The position numbers and the translations under genes are program-made. Below, in pieces: positions 24,135 to 36,685 of a DNA stretch of 64,000 nucleotides. The notes below the pieces were generated by a model. It was not told where the DNA came from, ran no database searches, and saw nothing but the letters and a program-made list of their open reading frames with translations. Position 1 is the first letter of the stretch; every line of letters begins with the position of its first letter. The stretch comes from Deltaproteobacteria bacterium (lineage in GTDB: Bacteria; Myxococcota_A; Polyangia; Nannocystales; Nannocystaceae), in contig JADJEE010000001.1 in the NCBI GenBank assembly GCA_016709225.1, forward strand, positions 2,232,001 through 2,296,000, in the 5' to 3' direction.

Positions 24135-24848
24135 ATGGCGAAACCAGCCCAGCAGGAAGCAAAGGACGAGAAGCGCGCCATCTGGTACCTGCGCAAGATT
24201 CCGATGTTCGAGACCGTGCCGGCGAACACGTTGGCCGAGCTCGCACTGCTCGTCGAGATCCGAGAAATCGCGCGTCGTCAGGTCATCTACCTCCCCGGTG
24301 ACCCGGGCGACCGCGTGTTCTTCATCAACGGCGGGCGCGTGAAGTGCAGCAAGGTGACGCGCGACGGCAAGGAGCTGACGCTCGCATACCGCGGCGCCGG
24401 CCACATGTTCGGCGAGCTCTGCGTCATCGACGGCACGCCGCGCGACGAGATGGCCGAGGCGATGAAGAACGCGATCATCACCGAGCTACCGCGCGACGCG
24501 TTCCGCGAGCTGCTGCTCGGCGACGCTGCACTCGCGTTCCAGTTCGCGTGCACGATCGGCGAGCGCCGGCGGCAGATCGAGACCAAGCTCGAGCACCTGG
24601 TGTTCCGCGACGTGCAGGCCAAGCTGGCCGCGCTGCTGCTCGAGCTCGGCGAAGAGTACGGCGTCGAGTGCGAGGACGGCATGCAGATCGGGCTCAAGAT
24701 CACCCATCAGGAGATGGCCAACCTGATCGGCTCGACCCGCGAGACCATCTCCCTCACCCTGGCGCAGTTCAAGAAGAAGGGTCTGCTCGATCTGAACGGA
24801 CGCACGGTCGTGCTGCGCGACCAAGACGGCCTCGGAGCGATGACGTGA
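24135..24848 (+). CDS. Crp/Fnr-family transcriptional regulator
   Basis: This 237-residue protein has an N-terminal cyclic-nucleotide-binding-like domain (FINGGRVKCSKVTRDGKELTLA, then GHMFGELCVIDG) and a C-terminal winged helix with LKITHQEMANLIGSTRETIS as recognition region. It has no Fnr-type cysteine cluster. The loop after GELCVIDG lacks the usual Arg-Ser of cAMP-binding Crp (GTPRDEMAEA instead), so the ligand may differ or be absent. It is divergent from the minor-pilin operon and could regulate it; this is inference from position. Confidence 0.88.
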   Translation: MAKPAQQEAKDEKRAIWYLRKIPMFETVPANTLAELALLVEIREIARRQVIYLPGDPGDRVFFINGGRVKCSKVTRDGKELTLAYRGAGHMFGELCVIDGTPRDEMAEAMKNAIITELPRDAFRELLLGDAALAFQFACTIGERRRQIETKLEHLVFRDVQAKLAALLLELGEEYGVECEDGMQIGLKITHQEMANLIGSTRETISLTLAQFKKKGLLDLNGRTVVLRDQDGLGAMT

Positions 24849-24873
24849 ACGCGGCCGCGGTGAAGCAGCTCGC

Positions 24874-26475
24874 GTGAGTGCCGGCGGACATCAAGAGCGC
24901 TGGGGCACGCGCCTGGGCGTGATCCTGGCGGTGTCGGGCTCGGCGGTCGGGCTCGGCAACTTCGTGCGCTTCCCCGGCGTCGCGGCCAGCAACGGCGGCG
25001 GCGCGTTCATGATCCCGTACTTCATCGCGCTCGTGCTGGTCGGCATCCCGGTCGGCTGGGCCGAGTGGACGATGGGTCGCTACGGCGGTCGCAAGGGCTT
25101 CCACAGCTCGCCGGCGATCCTCGGCGCGATCGGAGGCGGCGCCCTGCCCCGCTACCTCGGCGTGCTGGGCCTGCTGATCCCCGTGGTCGTGTACATGTAC
25201 TACGGCCTGGTCGAGGCCTGGTGCCTGCACTACGCGTGGGCGTTCGCCAACGGCGGCATCGGACTGCCCCACGGCATCGCCGAGGCGACCGCACAGTCGT
25301 CCAACTACTTCGACGCCATCGCCGGTGTGCACGCCGACGGCGTGCTGCTCGAGCAAGGCAGCACGCTGACGTTCTGGCTGATCGTCGTCGCGCTCAACGC
25401 CTACTTCGTGTATCGCGGGCTGTCGGGCGGCATCGAGACCTTCTGTCGCTGGGCGATGCCGGCGATGGCGATCTGCGCGGTGATCGTGCTGGTGCGCGTG
25501 CTGACGCTGGGCACGCCCGACCCGAGCCACCCCGAGCTGTCGGTGTCGTCGGGGCTCGGCTTCATGTGGAACCCCGACCTCGCGAAGCTGAGCAACGCCG
25601 AGACCTGGCTGGCCGCCGCTGGCCAGATCTTCTTCTCGCTGTCGGTCGGCTTCGGCGTGATCATCAACTATGCGTCGTACCTGCGCCGCAAGGACGACGT
25701 GGTGCTCTCGGGGCTGACCGCGGCCGCGACCAACGAGGTCTTCGAGGTCGGCTTCGGCGGCATGATCACCGTGACCGCAGCCTTCGTGTTCCTGGGCGCC
25801 AACTTCACCGTCGCGTCGGCGTACGACCTCGGCTTCGAGACCCTGCCGGTCGTGTTCGCGCAGATGGGCGCGCTCGGCAACCTCATCGGCGCGCTGTGGT
25901 TCTTCATGTTGTTCCTGGCCGCCATCACCAGCTCGCTGTCGATGCTGCAGCCGGTCAAGGCCTTCCTGCAGGAGGCGCTGGGCCTGCGGCACGGCACCGC
26001 GGTCGCGGCCGTGGTGACGGTGACGGCCGCCGGCGGGCTGTGGACGCTGCATCACAGCCGCGATCAGATCGCGCTGCACACCATGGACTTCTGGGTCGGC
26101 ACCGCGACCATCTTCGTGCTCGCGACCGTCCAGCTCATCTACTTTGCGTGGGTCTTCGGTGTCGACCGCGGGCTCGCCGAGGCCCACGAGGGCGCGCAGA
26201 TGCGCATCCCGAGCGTGTTTCGCATCGTGCTGAAGTGGATCGCCCCGGCCTACCTGCTGGTGGTGTTCGCCGCGTTCTGCCAGCAGAGCCTCGGCGGCCG
26301 CATCACTGCGCTGGGCGAAGAGCCGGCCGCCGCGTCGACGCTGGCGATCGTGCTCGTGGTGCTGCTGGCGCTGCTCGTCATCACCCGCATCGGCGAGATC
26401 CGCTGGCGCGCGCAGGGGCTCGACGTCGACGGCAGACATCCGCCCGACGACGACGTGGAGGCGCAGCCGCGATGA
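24874..26475 (+). CDS. NSS (SNF) family Na+-dependent transporter
   Basis: This 533-residue protein has about 12 membrane helices and the NSS signature GSAVGLGNFVRFPGVAASNGGGAF in its first helix region, the unwound sodium/substrate site. It imports amino acids or related amines with Na+. The start is GTG 24874. Its stop overlaps the ATG of a 30-residue membrane peptide (ATGA), the arrangement known for MetP-MetS methionine transporters. Confidence 0.9.
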   Translation: MSAGGHQERWGTRLGVILAVSGSAVGLGNFVRFPGVAASNGGGAFMIPYFIALVLVGIPVGWAEWTMGRYGGRKGFHSSPAILGAIGGGALPRYLGVLGLLIPVVVYMYYGLVEAWCLHYAWAFANGGIGLPHGIAEATAQSSNYFDAIAGVHADGVLLEQGSTLTFWLIVVALNAYFVYRGLSGGIETFCRWAMPAMAICAVIVLVRVLTLGTPDPSHPELSVSSGLGFMWNPDLAKLSNAETWLAAAGQIFFSLSVGFGVIINYASYLRRKDDVVLSGLTAAATNEVFEVGFGGMITVTAAFVFLGANFTVASAYDLGFETLPVVFAQMGALGNLIGALWFFMLFLAAITSSLSMLQPVKAFLQEALGLRHGTAVAAVVTVTAAGGLWTLHHSRDQIALHTMDFWVGTATIFVLATVQLIYFAWVFGVDRGLAEAHEGAQMRIPSVFRIVLKWIAPAYLLVVFAAFCQQSLGGRITALGEEPAAASTLAIVLVVLLALLVITRIGEIRWRAQGLDVDGRHPPDDDVEAQPR

Positions 26476-26564
26476 CGACCGCCGGGTGGATCTTCATGTT
26501 CGTGTCGCTGGTCGGGGTCTGGGCGCTGGCGCTGTGGTGCTACCGCCGCGTGCTGCGGGGCTGA
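26472..26564 (+). CDS. MetS-like small subunit of NSS transporter
   Basis: This 30-residue open frame reads MTTAGWIFMFVSLVGVWALA followed by a basic end (CYRRVLRG). It is a single membrane helix. The start overlaps the NSS transporter stop by 4 bp, so it is translationally coupled. Small membrane peptides in this position are known as MetS-family subunits that associate with the NSS transporter. It is below the usual length cut-off for automatic calling. Confidence 0.75.
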   Translation: MTTAGWIFMFVSLVGVWALALWCYRRVLRG

Positions 26565-26573
26565 TCGGCCGCG

Positions 26574-27062
26574 CTAGCCCAGTGCCGAGGCGATCGTCTG
26601 CCGCATCGCGTCGTCGACCTCGTCGCCACGCAGCAACTCGCGACCGTCGCGATCGAGCACCACGACGGTCGGCACGTTGCGGGCGCCGTAGTGCTGCGAG
26701 AGGCGGAACTCGGGATCGGCGAACAGCGCGTAGTCGATGCCGGCCTCGCTGGCGAACGCCAGCGCCTGCTCGAAGCCGTGGCCGACGTGGACGCCGACCA
26801 CCACGAGCCCGCGCGCGCGCTCGGCTTGCGAGAGCGCGATGACCTTGGGGATCGATTCGCGGCAGGGCTCGCACCACGTGGCCCAGAAATCGATCACGGT
26901 GACGCGACCGGCGATGACCTGCTCGAACACTGCATCGGCCGGACGCAGCGCGACGGTGCCGTCGGCCGCCGGCGCCTGCGTACCGCGCGGGCGGGGGCCG
27001 CAGGCCAGCGTCGACGCGCCGAGGCCGAGCAGGAGGTCGCGCCGTGTCACCACCGGGTGCAT
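26574..27062 (-). CDS. TlpA-like thioredoxin-fold exported protein
   Basis: This 162-residue protein has an N-terminal export signal with twin arginines (TRRDLLLGLGASTLAC, possible lipidation at Cys21) and a thioredoxin fold with active site WCEPC (Cys64, Cys67). The cis-proline motif is NVPTVVVLD. It would act as a periplasmic disulfide reductase. ATG 27062 is chosen because it places the signal at the very N-terminus. It lies downstream of the DUF4266-DUF3570 pair on the same strand, a known association for that group. Confidence 0.85.
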   Translation of the reverse strand: MHPVVTRRDLLLGLGASTLACGPRPRGTQAPAADGTVALRPADAVFEQVIAGRVTVIDFWATWCEPCRESIPKVIALSQAERARGLVVVGVHVGHGFEQALAFASEAGIDYALFADPEFRLSQHYGARNVPTVVVLDRDGRELLRGDEVDDAMRQTIASALG

Positions 27063-27182
27063 CTGCAGGTCTGCGCCAGCGTTGATACCGCAACGCGGGC
27101 GTCGCTGGCGAGGGATCTGGGCCACGTCGCCAAGGCGGCGGTCCGGCCGCCGCTCGCCACCGACGACGCGGTCACGCGCGCG

Positions 27183-27256
27183 CTAGTACCTCGACACAGC
27201 GATTGTGATGGGTCAGAACGCCGTCATGGCCGCGACTCCGCAAGGCGCCGTGCTAG
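27183..27256. repeat. CTAG-bounded repeat, copy 2 (74 bp, half element)
   Basis: It begins CTAGTACCTCGACACAGCG and matches copy 1 with one substitution over about 70 bp. It ends at a second CTAG at 27253. The right CTAG contains the TAG stop of the DUF3570 gene on the minus strand. The inner loop and right arm of copy 1 are missing. Confidence 0.85.
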
Positions 27257-28533
27257 AACTCGCGGCCGTAGCCGATCGAGAACACGTTCACGCGCAGGTC
27301 GTTGCTGCGTTGGTACCGCGAGAACCCCGCGTCGAGGTAGGCGGGCGGGCGGACCCCGCCGGGCGGTTGCAGGTACAGCACCGCCTTGATGCCGCCTTGG
27401 TGGGCGGAGAACGGCGCGAGATCGCTGTCGGCGGTGATGGGTGTGTCCTCGGGCAGGCCCATGCGTGTGGCGCTCGAGTAGAACGAGACCCCGCGCTGCC
27501 AGTGGTAGCGGTAGAGCGCGCGCAGGTAGAAGCGCCGGCCGATCCACTGATAGAGCATCACCGACGGCGTGTGGGCGCGGAGATCGAAGGTGTCGGCGTA
27601 GTAGCGGTAGCCGAGCTTGATCGTCGTGCGCGTGCGCGGGATGTGCTGGTTGAGCTGCAGCGCCAGCGCGTGGCGGGTGCGGCTGCGCGGCAGCACCTCG
27701 GGCCTCCGATTGGGGCAATCGTAGGCCGGCTTCTGGCCGTTGTCGTCGGAACAGCCGGTGGTCGGTGCGTCGGCGACGTAGATCGAGTTCCACGTGGTCG
27801 CCAGCGTGCCCGACTGGAACGTCAGGCCGTACGAGCCCGAGATCAGCGTGGTCGGCGAGAGCACCTGCGTGAGCGTGAGATTGTCGCTCGACGTCATGCG
27901 GTACTCCTGGCCCTTGGGGCTCCAGCCCAGCGGGTGGATGTAGTCGAACCAGTCGAAGACGTAGGTGGCGTTGACGCCGACCGTGGTGTTGTCCTCGAAG
28001 AAGCTGCCGACCCAGCCGCCGCCGACGAAGAACGAGCGCCACGGCTCCTCGAAGTGCACGCCGTAGCGCATCGTGAACTTGCCGCGGCGCTGCGAGTCGT
28101 ACGTGGTGGCGACGTCGATCTCCCCCGCCTCGTTCTGTCGCGACGCCGACGACACCGCGTCGAGCCCATCGGGGGACGCCGCCGAGATGACGTCGAGCGC
28201 GAACGCCACCTGGTGACTCCACCTCGGGTTGCGCTGGCGCAGCGCGACCATGCCCATCGGCTGCACCACGGTCATGCGCTGCGAGCCCGGCCCCTGCGGC
28301 GGACCGGCCTTGGACTGGAAGCCGTGGCCGTACTGATCGAAGAACGACAGCCGCAGCCACAGACCGTCGATCGAGACGGCCTTCGGCGGTGACTCGGCCG
28401 CCGCAGACGCAGCCGGGGCCGCCGCGACCGGCCGCGCCAGCGCGAGCCCGAAGCCGACCGCGATCAACCCCGCGCGGCAGCGTTCGCGCCTAGTTCGAGC
28501 AGCCACAGCCGCCGCCCGCTGGACGTGCATCAC
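27253..28533 (-). CDS. DUF3570 outer-membrane-like protein
   Basis: This 426-residue protein has a signal peptide with a long basic n-region (cleavage near PVAAAPA) and a beta-rich body of alternating aromatic strands ending in a C-terminal Phe (GYGREF), as in outer-membrane beta-barrels. Similarity to DUF3570 is seen in segments such as SAASPDGLDAVSSASRQNE and TIKLGYRYYADTFDLRAHT. DUF3570 genes typically sit beside DUF4266 and thioredoxin genes, as here. The ATG at 28533 overlaps the DUF4266 gene by 44 bp. Its TAG stop is formed by the CTAG boundary of repeat copy 2. Function unknown. Confidence 0.82.
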   Translation of the reverse strand: MMHVQRAAAVAARTRRERCRAGLIAVGFGLALARPVAAAPAASAAAESPPKAVSIDGLWLRLSFFDQYGHGFQSKAGPPQGPGSQRMTVVQPMGMVALRQRNPRWSHQVAFALDVISAASPDGLDAVSSASRQNEAGEIDVATTYDSQRRGKFTMRYGVHFEEPWRSFFVGGGWVGSFFEDNTTVGVNATYVFDWFDYIHPLGWSPKGQEYRMTSSDNLTLTQVLSPTTLISGSYGLTFQSGTLATTWNSIYVADAPTTGCSDDNGQKPAYDCPNRRPEVLPRSRTRHALALQLNQHIPRTRTTIKLGYRYYADTFDLRAHTPSVMLYQWIGRRFYLRALYRYHWQRGVSFYSSATRMGLPEDTPITADSDLAPFSAHQGGIKAVLYLQPPGGVRPPAYLDAGFSRYQRSNDLRVNVFSIGYGREF

Positions 28534-28720
28534 CGCCGGCGGCGCCCTCGCGCGAGGTGTAGAGCTTGCGGTTGGCCCGTGCCTCGAGCGGATCGTCCTG
28601 CAGCGCCATCGTCGGATCGGCGAGGTACTCGCGGCGGTTCTGCGGCACCGCGGCGCAGGCCGAGGTCACCACCAGCGCCAGCGCCATCCACCGCCCCTGC
28701 TCGATCGTCCGCGACCGCAT
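28490..28720 (-). CDS. DUF4266 small Cys-tailed lipoprotein
   Basis: This 76-residue protein has a lipoprotein signal with likely lipidated Cys22 (VVTSACAAVP). It shows the DUF4266 pattern REYLADPTMALQDDPLEAR then TSREGAAGGDA, and ends GGGCGCSN with Cys72 and Cys74. The Gly-rich CGC tail is the hallmark of the family and could bind a metal or cofactor; this is inference. It is followed directly by DUF3570. A TATAAA box lies 10 bases upstream of the ATG. Confidence 0.85.
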   Translation of the reverse strand: MRSRTIEQGRWMALALVVTSACAAVPQNRREYLADPTMALQDDPLEARANRKLYTSREGAAGGDARPAGGGCGCSN

Positions 28721-28730
28721 TCGGGCTACG

Positions 28731-28760
28731 TTTATAGATCGACGGCACGAGCTTCGGCAA
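28731..28760 (-). promoter_or_regulatory. Candidate sigma-70 promoter for DUF4266/DUF3570
   Basis: On the minus strand TTGCCG (28760-28755) and TATAAA (28736-28731) are separated by 18 bp. The -10 box ends 10 bases before the ATG at 28720, implying a leader of only a few bases. Confidence 0.5.
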
Positions 28761-28770
28761 AGCCCGAAGC
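28751..28770 (-). terminator. Hairpin between uvrA and DUF4266
   Basis: GCTTCGG and CCGAAGC form a perfect 7-bp stem with a 6-nt loop, 67 bases beyond the uvrA stop. It may terminate uvrA. It also overlaps the -35 box of the next promoter, so it could instead be an operator. Confidence 0.45.
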
Positions 28771-28837
28771 AACGGCGGGATCGCGAAGCGATTGCGCGCC
28801 CACGGTGGGGCCGCGCGCGGTCGCCCCGACCCCGGCG

Positions 28838-31902
<3,065 letters not shown>

Positions 31903-31903
<1 letters not shown>

Positions 31904-32829
31904 CAGCCGCGCCCCCGGGCGTACGCGACCGCGGCGAACATGCTGCTCGGATCGGCGACGCCGCGTCCGGCGATGTCGCGCGCGGTGCCGTGGTCGGGCG
32001 AGGCGCGGCGAAACGGCAGGCCGAGGGTGGCGTTGATGCCGTCGCTGCCGTGCAGCAGCTTGAACGGCCCCAGGCCCTGATCGTGGTACATCGCGACGAT
32101 CGCCGCGAGCTCACCGCGGGCGTGGATGCCGAACGCGGTGTCGGCCGGCATCGGGCCCACGAACTCGATCCCCGGACAGGCCCCACGCAGGGCCTCGATC
32201 GCCGGCGCGATCACGCGGATCTCCTCGTCGCCCAGGCGGCCCTTCTCGCCAGCGTGGGGGTTGAGGGCGAGCACGCCGATGCGTCGGTTGTCACCGAAGT
32301 GCGGCAGCTCGTCGGCCAGCAAGCGCCCGACCCGGACGATCTCGGCGACACCCAGGCGACGCGGGACCTCGGCGAGCGGAAGGTGGATGGTCGCCAACGC
32401 CACCCGCAGGATCGGCCCCCACATCAGCATCGCGAAGTCGTCGACGCCGGCCGCCGCGGCGAGGAACTCGGTGTGGCCGGGGTGCACCAGGCCCTCGTCC
32501 TGCGCGCGGGCCTTGTCGATCGGTGCGGTCACCATCGCGACCGGTGCTCCGCGGGAGATCGACGCGAGCGCAGCCTCGGTCGCGGCCACCAGCGCGGCGT
32601 ACTGGCCCATGCCGGGCGCCGCGGCACGATCGAGGTGGCGCGCCAGCGTCGCCCAGCCCCGCGCCGCCCACGGGCGCAAGGGCCCCAGCTGCGCCGCCAG
32701 CTCCGCGAGCACGGTCGGATCGCCGAAGACGCGATCGCCGTCGCGCAGCAGCTCCTCGGCCGCGACCCGCAGGAGCAGCTCGGGGCCGATCCCGCCGGGG
32801 TCGCCCTGCGTGAGCACGAGTGGGGTCAT
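31903..32829 (-). CDS. pdxA: 4-hydroxythreonine-4-phosphate dehydrogenase
   Basis: This 308-residue protein begins TPLVLTQGDPGGIGPEL, the PdxA signature. The metal-binding histidines appear in VHPGHTEF and MYHDQGLGPFKLLH, and NPHAGEKG is present. It oxidises 4-phosphohydroxy-threonine in pyridoxal phosphate synthesis, or a related substrate in the PdxA2 subgroup. ATG 32829 is the first codon that fits the family; the longer open frame upstream is not coding. It overlaps uvrA by one base, an unusual operon partner. Confidence 0.93.
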
Positions 32830-33003
32830 TTTGGGGCCGCGCACTCTAACAGCCGGCCGCGAAGACCCGCAACGCGTCGTTGTGCGCGCGGGCGCCCGTG
32901 CCCCCTCGCGCCCCCACGCCCGCGTCGCGACGAGGGCGGCCCACGGCCCACCCCGAAAGGGTGCGTCGCCGCGGGCGTGGTAGCCTCCGGACCGGACGAG
33001 ACG

Positions 33004-34119
33004 ATGATCGCCGCGCACGATCGCCGCGCACGCAGCTCCGGGCACCCACGTGGTCGCGCGCGCGCGATGGTGTGGGCCGCGGTCGTGCTCGCGGGGTTCT
33101 CGTTGGCCCCCCACGCCGCCGCCACCCATGCGGCCCCGACCGGCGAGGCGCCGGCGACCGACGTGAGCGCGATGCCGAGTCTCGATGCGCCGCCGGTCGT
33201 CGCGCCCGCGCGCGCCGACGGCAAGCCGGTGCGCGCGGGCGGGCACACCGTGGGATGGACCGCCGCGCTGGTCGATCCACCGCTGCGCGACGCTCGGCGT
33301 CGCAGTCCGCGGGCGCAGACCCCCGACGACTTCGGCGCGACCTTGGGGGTCGGCGAGCGCTTCCGGTTCGACGTCACCTTCGCGGGCAACAGCGCCGGCT
33401 TGGCGGAGGCCACGGTGGTGGCGATCGAGGCCGATCCACGGGGCGGCCCGCCCAGCGGCGCGCCCATCCTCCGGCTCGAGGGTCACGCCAGCACCAGTGG
33501 CATCGTCTCATTGCTGGCGACCGTGACCGACGACATGGTCACGCTGCTCGATGCCCGCTCGGGCGCGACGGTGTGGTCCGAGAACGTGCTGGTCTACGGC
33601 GGCTGGAGCCCCGTCGGCTACAAGCGACGCGTCACCACCGCGAGCTACGAGGGCCGCGGCCAGGTCCGCATCGACGACGTCAAGGACGGCAAGTCGCGCA
33701 AGCACCTCAAGCGCACGCCGGTCGACACCTTCGACCCGCTGGGCGCGATGGCGTGGGTCCGGGCGCAGCGGCTCGAGCCCGGCGACCGCGCCAAGACCCA
33801 CGTCATCGACGGCACCACGCTGATGCGCATCGAGGTCGAGGCGCTGCCGCGCGCGGCCATGGAACGCATGCCCAGCGTCGCGAAGGCGCTCGGGCTCGGC
33901 AAGCACGACGTCGTGCCGATCACGGGAACCCTGACCCGGGTCGATCCGTTCGACCAGCCGCTGCCGGGCAAGCGGGTGTTCACGATGCGCGCATGGCTCT
34001 CCGCCGACGCCCGCCGGATTCCGCTCGCGATGGAGAGCGACATGTGGGTCGGGGCCCTGCGGCTCGAGCTCACCAGCTACGATCCGCCGACTCGAGCCGA
34101 GGGTGATCGCAGCCGATAG
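33004..34119 (+). CDS. DUF3108 exported protein
   Basis: This 371-residue protein has a signal peptide (MVWAAVVLAGFSLAPHAAAT, starting at residue 22) and a DUF3108 domain from about residue 110. Features include GERFRFDVTFAGNSAGLAEA near the start and the family ending ARRIPLAMESDMWVGALRLE. Family members are periplasmic or outer-membrane beta-barrel-like lipid-binding folds of unknown function. ATG 33004 is used; ATG 33067 would place the signal at the exact N-terminus and is equally plausible. The 174-bp gap to the divergent pdxA shows no clear promoter. Confidence 0.8.
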   Translation: MIAAHDRRARSSGHPRGRARAMVWAAVVLAGFSLAPHAAATHAAPTGEAPATDVSAMPSLDAPPVVAPARADGKPVRAGGHTVGWTAALVDPPLRDARRRSPRAQTPDDFGATLGVGERFRFDVTFAGNSAGLAEATVVAIEADPRGGPPSGAPILRLEGHASTSGIVSLLATVTDDMVTLLDARSGATVWSENVLVYGGWSPVGYKRRVTTASYEGRGQVRIDDVKDGKSRKHLKRTPVDTFDPLGAMAWVRAQRLEPGDRAKTHVIDGTTLMRIEVEALPRAAMERMPSVAKALGLGKHDVVPITGTLTRVDPFDQPLPGKRVFTMRAWLSADARRIPLAMESDMWVGALRLELTSYDPPTRAEGDRSR

Positions 34120-34190
34120 GCACCTCGGATTCGCCGCAGCTCGGCGGATGGCGCTACAATCCCGCGCGGACCCGACTCCTCTTCGACCTC

Positions 34191-35579
<1,389 letters not shown>

Positions 35580-35624
35580 AGCGCCGCGACGATCGGCGGC
35601 TCAAGTCCGGACACCTGGCGGACG

Positions 35625-36596
35625 ATGGCGTCGTCCGTGGACCCCGCCGAACTCGCCGAAACGACCGCTGCCCCGGAACTGCCCCAGCACTGGAGCCCCG
35701 AGGAGCTGGCCTCGATGTCGTCGCTCGGGGGCGCCGGTCGCGTGCTGATGCTGCGCCCTGGCCACGCCCCCGATGGCCTCGAGCGCTGCCTGCGTCGCGC
35801 GGGCTACCGGGTCGGACGCATCGCGATCACCCGCGAGTGCACGCACCTGCCCCAGGCCGCCGCATCGTTCCTGCCCGACGTGGTCTACGTGTCGCTGTCG
35901 ACCCCGATCGACGCGTGCGTCGATGCGCTCGAGGTGCTGGGCAGCGATCCTCGCACCGCCGATCTGCCGCTGGTCGCGGTGCTCGAGGACGCCGTCGACG
36001 ACGCCGTGATCGAGGACGCGTACGCGCGCTCGGGCTGCGACTTCCTGCGGCTCGGCAGCCACGTCGAGCTGCTCGCGCGGACGCACCTGCTGGTGCGACT
36101 GACCAACGGCGGCGCCAGCCATGGCGGCGCCTCACCGTGGCGCCGCGAGGATCCCGAGGTCGCGAACGAGGCGGTCGGCACACGCCTCGATCTGCGCGAC
36201 GGCCAGACCGGAGTCTACTCGGCGACCTACTTCCGCCATCGACTGCAGCAGGAGGTCGCCCGCGCCCACCGCTACCAGCGACCGCTCACGCTCCTGGCGC
36301 TGCGCTGCGCAGGGGCCACCCGCGACGAGGTCGCAGCCAAGCTCGCGACCATCCTCGAGGGCGCGTGCCGCAACGTCGACCTGGTCGCGCGGATCGAGCG
36401 TGACCTCTTCGCGGTGTTGTTGCCCGAGACCGAGGTCTCGCGCTGCGAGCCGGTGGTCGCGCGCCTCGAGGACGAGTGCCGCACCGCCATGCTGGGCTGT
36501 CGCATCGGCCGCGCGGGGCTCGGCGCCAACGGTGACGACGGCGCCTACTCGGCCGGGTCGCTGCTGCGCCTGGCGTGTGCCCGCACCGACGGCTGA
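35625..36596 (+). CDS. Degenerate receiver-like plus degenerate GGDEF protein
   Basis: This 323-residue protein has a CheY-like fold in residues 38-165 (VLMLRPGHAPDGLERCL, then PDVVYVSLSTPIDAC). The phospho-acceptor Asp position is replaced (YVSLS). The second half resembles a diguanylate cyclase domain: QTGVYSATYFRHRLQQEVARAHRYQRPLT-type opening, and RIERDLFAVLLPETE where GGDEF should be. Both active sites look lost, so it is probably a binding or scaffold protein rather than an enzyme. It may work with the adjacent kinase. Confidence 0.7.
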   Translation: MASSVDPAELAETTAAPELPQHWSPEELASMSSLGGAGRVLMLRPGHAPDGLERCLRRAGYRVGRIAITRECTHLPQAAASFLPDVVYVSLSTPIDACVDALEVLGSDPRTADLPLVAVLEDAVDDAVIEDAYARSGCDFLRLGSHVELLARTHLLVRLTNGGASHGGASPWRREDPEVANEAVGTRLDLRDGQTGVYSATYFRHRLQQEVARAHRYQRPLTLLALRCAGATRDEVAAKLATILEGACRNVDLVARIERDLFAVLLPETEVSRCEPVVARLEDECRTAMLGCRIGRAGLGANGDDGAYSAGSLLRLACARTDG

Positions 36597-36685
36597 CGCC
36601 GCGCCATCTTGGTCGGCCGCGGCGCCGCTCACCCGGGAACATTCGCAGCGCGCTCGCGAGCGCGAGTGCTACCGTCGCGCCGATC

